Below are positions 61,414-64,000 of a DNA stretch of 64,000 bases, piece after piece (within the stretch, counting starts at the first letter, position 1; each line of letters opens with the position of its first letter). The stretch spans positions 242,233,803 to 242,297,802 of the forward strand of contig OV884059.1 of NCBI GenBank assembly GCA_930367215.1, in the 5' to 3' direction. The translations under genes were made by a program, and so were the position numbers. The notes under the pieces were generated by a model. The model had not been told where the DNA came from, did no database searches, and saw only the letters and a program-made list of their open reading frames with translations. This DNA comes from Pollenia angustigena (taxonomy: Eukaryota; Arthropoda; Insecta; Diptera; Polleniidae).

Positions 61414-61970
61414 ATGAGTAAAAATAATGAATTGTTAAAAGATATTGTAGAAACCAGAGCGGTATTAAAGGAAAAATTACAAAATATTAAACTTAATGAA
61501 ATAGAGAAAGTTAATATGTTAGAAGATACCTTTAAACCTATAACAAACATATAATCAAAAAACTTGTTAAGACAAAAAAAAAAAAACTTCTAGAACAGTA
61601 CGATCGCCATCATATCAATCACTATATACATCATCTCCATCACTATATAGACCTAATTTAAATCAGGATAATGCTTCTAATGTTCTTTTTTATATGGATT
61701 ATGGTGATGATGTAATTGATAATAACGAAGCTGGTTTTGCTGTTTTTAATGAAGAAAATAGACATAATTGCAATATGGATTATGATGATGATATTGATAA
61801 TGTATCTAGTTTTGAGGTTAAATGAAGAAAATAAATCTAATAATGAAATGAATATTGATGATAATGATGATGACCATTACAATGAAGATAATAATGATAA
61901 CAAAGTCCAATTCGTAAACAACTTAAAAAGATTAAGAACATTTAGCAGCAAACACATCTACTTTACATAA
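61414..61970 (+). pseudogene. Acidic Polinton-associated gene, frame-shifted
   Basis: An ATG at 61,414 opens a 46-codon helical start (LLKDIVETRAVLKEKLQNIK..., ending TFKPITN). The frame then continues, after shifts at an A-run near 61,565 and near 61,820, to a serine-rich middle (SPSYQSLYTSSPSLYRP) and a strongly acidic Asp/Asn-rich C-terminus ending at 61,970. I recall similar N-termini in Maverick accessory genes of unknown function, but cannot confirm this. It is transcribed toward the RING gene (convergent). An AATAAA follows at about 62,025. Confidence 0.45.
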
Positions 61971-62099
61971 TATAATTTTAAGCCTGTAAAATCTGAAAAA
62001 AGGAATTCCTAATATAACTTAAAAATAAAATAACACAACATAACATATTTGTTTTTATTTATTCATTTATTAAAAATAATTTAAATAATGAATTCTCTA

Positions 62100-62981
62100 T
62101 TAATATAAATTAAGGGGAATAGGCTTAAAATAATACCTATCCCCCCTTTTTTTTATTCTTGTTAAGCTAAGAACTTGTTTTCTACAAATCGCGCAGTTCG
62201 TTGTAACGAACTGCGGATGTGTAAAGCATCTCACACAAAATTCATGTGTGCAGTCGAAAAATAGCATTTTTTTGCCTTGAACATGTTCGAGACAAACTGC
62301 ACACATGAATTTTGCGTTATAAACAATTTCCAAAGGATTTACTCTTCTGTTTAATAATATTTGTTGTTGTTGATGCTGTTGTTGAAGTTGTTGTAGCTGT
62401 TGCTGTTTTTGTTGAATTTGATGTTGTTGTTGTTGTAGTTGATGTTGAAATTGTTGATATTGTTGTTGTTGAAGTTGTTGTTGTTGTTGAAGTTTTTGTT
62501 GAATTTTTTGATGATTGCGGTTGTTTTTTTCTATTGCCCTGCTTAACCTCCTCATTTCGCGATTTAAATCACGAAATGAGGAGGTGTGCAGATCCTGTGC
62601 ACTCTGCACATTTTCCAACAACACGCTTACATCCGCAAACTCATTATCATCATCATCGTCATCAGATATTGCTATTGTTGGAGTTGGAGCTCGTGGTGGT
62701 GCTTGAGATTGCGCCGATACTCGCGATGATGATGGAAGAAACCATTGTGCTTCTTCATCATCATTATGTCCCATGTTACCCCTCGTCAAATTTATTAATT
62801 GACCCTCATTCCCTTGATAAGTATTATCAATGAAAAATTGATTTGATGGGAATGAGAGGAAGAAGCTATGTTGGAATAGCTCCGTGGTATCATTACTATT
62901 CTGTGAATAGAATGATAATAACGCTGGCGGGGGTGGTGGTAATGGAGTAGAGGTGCTACCGTTCTCACTTGTGAAATTCAT
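62100..62981 (-). CDS. RING-finger protein with candidate SIM and Gln-rich coil
   Basis: An uninterrupted 293-codon gene. The N-terminus (1-100) is low in structure and holds a proline run. Residues 101-112 read PTIAISDDDDDD, which fits a SUMO-interacting motif (hydrophobic core followed by acids). A heptad-compatible, glutamine-rich segment spans 157-208. The C-terminus has a C3HC4 RING at 227-266: CAVC, CTHEFC, VRC, then CAIC. A basic tail follows. RING domains recruit E2 enzymes as ubiquitin ligases. SIMs plus a C-terminal RING is the layout of SUMO-targeted ubiquitin ligases, so that role is an inference. TATAAATA lies at 63,068-63,061, upstream on the same strand, and AATAAA-type signals follow the stop near 62,058. 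It lies inside the terminal repeats of a decayed Polinton, yet has no stop or frameshift. It could alternatively be a captured host gene. Confidence 0.75.
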   Translation of the reverse strand: MNFTSENGSTSTPLPPPPPALLSFYSQNSNDTTELFQHSFFLSFPSNQFFIDNTYQGNEGQLINLTRGNMGHNDDEEAQWFLPSSSRVSAQSQAPPRAPTPTIAISDDDDDDNEFADVSVLLENVQSAQDLHTSSFRDLNREMRRLSRAIEKNNRNHQKIQQKLQQQQQLQQQQYQQFQHQLQQQQHQIQQKQQQLQQLQQQHQQQQILLNRRVNPLEIVYNAKFMCAVCLEHVQGKKMLFFDCTHEFCVRCFTHPQFVTTNCAICRKQVLSLTRIKKRGDRYYFKPIPLNLY

Positions 62982-63344
62982 ATTAAATAAAAATTAAAAT
63001 CTTAATTACGCTTACACTGAAACTGAATTGTAATTGAATTTAAAGATTTAAAAAGTCTTGTATTTATACAAAACGATTTGCATTAACAAATGTATATATT
63101 TATATTCTTTAATTATAAAAACTATTTTTTTTTTCGTAATAAGAACATTTGAATCCTAGCTATTATATAAAAAATTTATTTAGGTATTTTTTTCTTAGTT
63201 TAAAGTCTTGCATTAGTGTATTTTATATGATCAAAAATCGCAGCATCAGCTTTTCTTCATTTTTTTTTTGTTTTTACAAGAATTTTGGGATTAGAATTAA
63301 TTCAAACAAATAAAACAGCTTTATTAAATTGAAATTTATCACAT

Positions 63345-63445
63345 ACAAATGAAGAACTCATTCGAAAAATAAAAAGGTTTAATATTACACGAAAAAGACA
63401 ATTATGAAAAGGAGCAATTAGTTAATTCTATAAAAAAAAAATACT
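63345..63445 (-). repeat. Polinton terminal-repeat-like segment, inverted copy
   Basis: The complement reads ACTAATTGCTCCTTTTCATAA, TTGTCTTTTTCGTGTAATAT and CTTTTTATTTTTCGAATGAG, matching 58,775-58,870 and 56,530-56,640 in opposite orientation. It closes the second Polinton copy on its right. Confidence 0.75.
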
Positions 63446-63501
63446 TTTTTGATGACAATTTAAAGTAAAATATATAGGATTTCAAAATTCAGGATTTTGA
63501 G

Positions 63502-63525
63502 GAATTTACAAATTCGGGATTTGAC

Positions 63526-63570
<45 letters not shown>

Positions 63571-63616
63571 CATACATACATACATGCATACATACATACA
63601 TACATACAATACATAC

Positions 63617-63672
<56 letters not shown>

Positions 63673-63881
63673 ATACATACATACATACATACATACATAC
63701 ATACATACATACATACATACATACCTACATACATACATACATACATACATACATACATACATACATACATACATACATACATACATACATACATACATAC
63801 ATACATACATACATACATACATACATACATACATACATACATACATACATACATACATACATACATACATACATACATACA

Positions 63882-63915
<34 letters not shown>

Positions 63916-64000
63916 CATACATATTTTTGTATGATTCAAAAAAGTAAAATATCTATACACATATTGTTTTTACTATGTCAAATCCCGAATTTGTAAATTC
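63502..64000. repeat. (TA)n and (CATA)n microsatellites inside a 24-bp inverted repeat
   Basis: (TA)n lies at about 63,531-63,566 and 63,629-63,661. (CATA)n tracts lie at about 63,567-63,628 and 63,664-63,910, the latter about 60 units with one CCTA variant. 63,502-63,525 and 63,977-64,000 are perfect inverted complements (GAATTTACAAATTCGGGATT...). The right arm may continue beyond the window. All open frames here are repeat artefacts. Confidence 0.95.

Larger units (their letters stand above)
56327..63445. mobile_element. Polinton/Maverick region, at least two degenerate copies
   Basis: Four copies of a roughly 70-100 bp segment (CTTTTTCGTGTAATATGAAA..CTTTTTATTT..TCGAATGA) lie at 56,327-56,400, 56,530-56,640 and 58,775-58,870 (same orientation) and 63,345-63,445 (inverted). 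They look like terminal inverted repeats. Between them are Polinton genes: major capsid, minor capsid and integrase (first part), then DNA polymerase B and accessory genes (second part). A full Polinton is 15-20 kb, so both copies are internally deleted. Polintons are virus-like transposons that integrate and replicate with a protein-primed polymerase. Confidence 0.8.

Noticed and set aside
62312..62833. 173-codon plus-strand frame rich in Val and Asp
   Set aside because: It is the antisense of the glutamine-rich CAA/CAG tract of the RING gene.
63489..63960. Several long open frames of repeating Tyr/Met/Cys/Val or Ile/His/Thr residues
   Set aside because: They are translations of the (CATA)n and (TA)n microsatellites, not genes.

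Overview
The window looks like nuclear DNA of a brachyceran fly, probably a calyptrate. It is strongly AT-rich. It carries one intact gene of clearly insect type, an intronless-coding cytoplasmic actin whose two leader exons resemble Drosophila Act5C. The rest is mostly transposon debris of families common in flies: hAT, PIF/Harbinger-like, piggyBac, Tc1, Helitron-like, foldback-like, an I-type non-LTR element, a copia element and Polinton/Maverick. The species cannot be fixed from the sequence alone.

Layout. 0-12 kb: a stack of non-autonomous DNA transposons, an internally deleted copia remnant, and an I-clade non-LTR retrotransposon. The endonuclease domain of that retrotransposon is interrupted in turn by a small palindromic element, a piggyBac-type element and an A-tailed retroposon. 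12-17.5 kb: the actin locus on the minus strand, with a proximal Inr/DPE promoter, a distal TATA promoter, and a CArG box upstream of each. 17.5-21 kb: AT-rich flank, rich in AGGTACCT palindromes. 21-32.3 kb: nested foldback-like and Helitron-like repeats and small palindromic elements; two of the foldback elements share an 82-bp satellite. 33-35.5 kb: a broken piggyBac transposase gene with a short intron. 36-53.5 kb: Harbinger-like elements, an oppositely oriented cluster of Helitron-like repeats, a hAT nested in a Harbinger-like element nested in a satellite, and a dead Tc1 element. 53.5-56 kb: little recognisable.

56.3-63.5 kb is a Polinton/Maverick region. It holds fragments of major capsid, minor (penton-type) capsid, integrase with chromodomain, and protein-primed type B DNA polymerase, all on the minus strand and all broken. 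Four copies of a terminal-repeat-like segment mark at least two overlapping copies. Within the second copy sits an uninterrupted 293-codon gene for a protein with an acidic-flanked candidate SUMO-interacting motif, a glutamine-rich coil and a C-terminal RING finger. This is the most interesting coding sequence in the window, because its neighbours are decayed and it is not. The window ends in long (TA)n and (CATA)n microsatellites enclosed by a perfect 24-bp inverted repeat.

Apart from actin and the RING gene I see no coding sequence I would call functional. Family assignments for non-autonomous elements rest on termini and target-site duplications read by eye.
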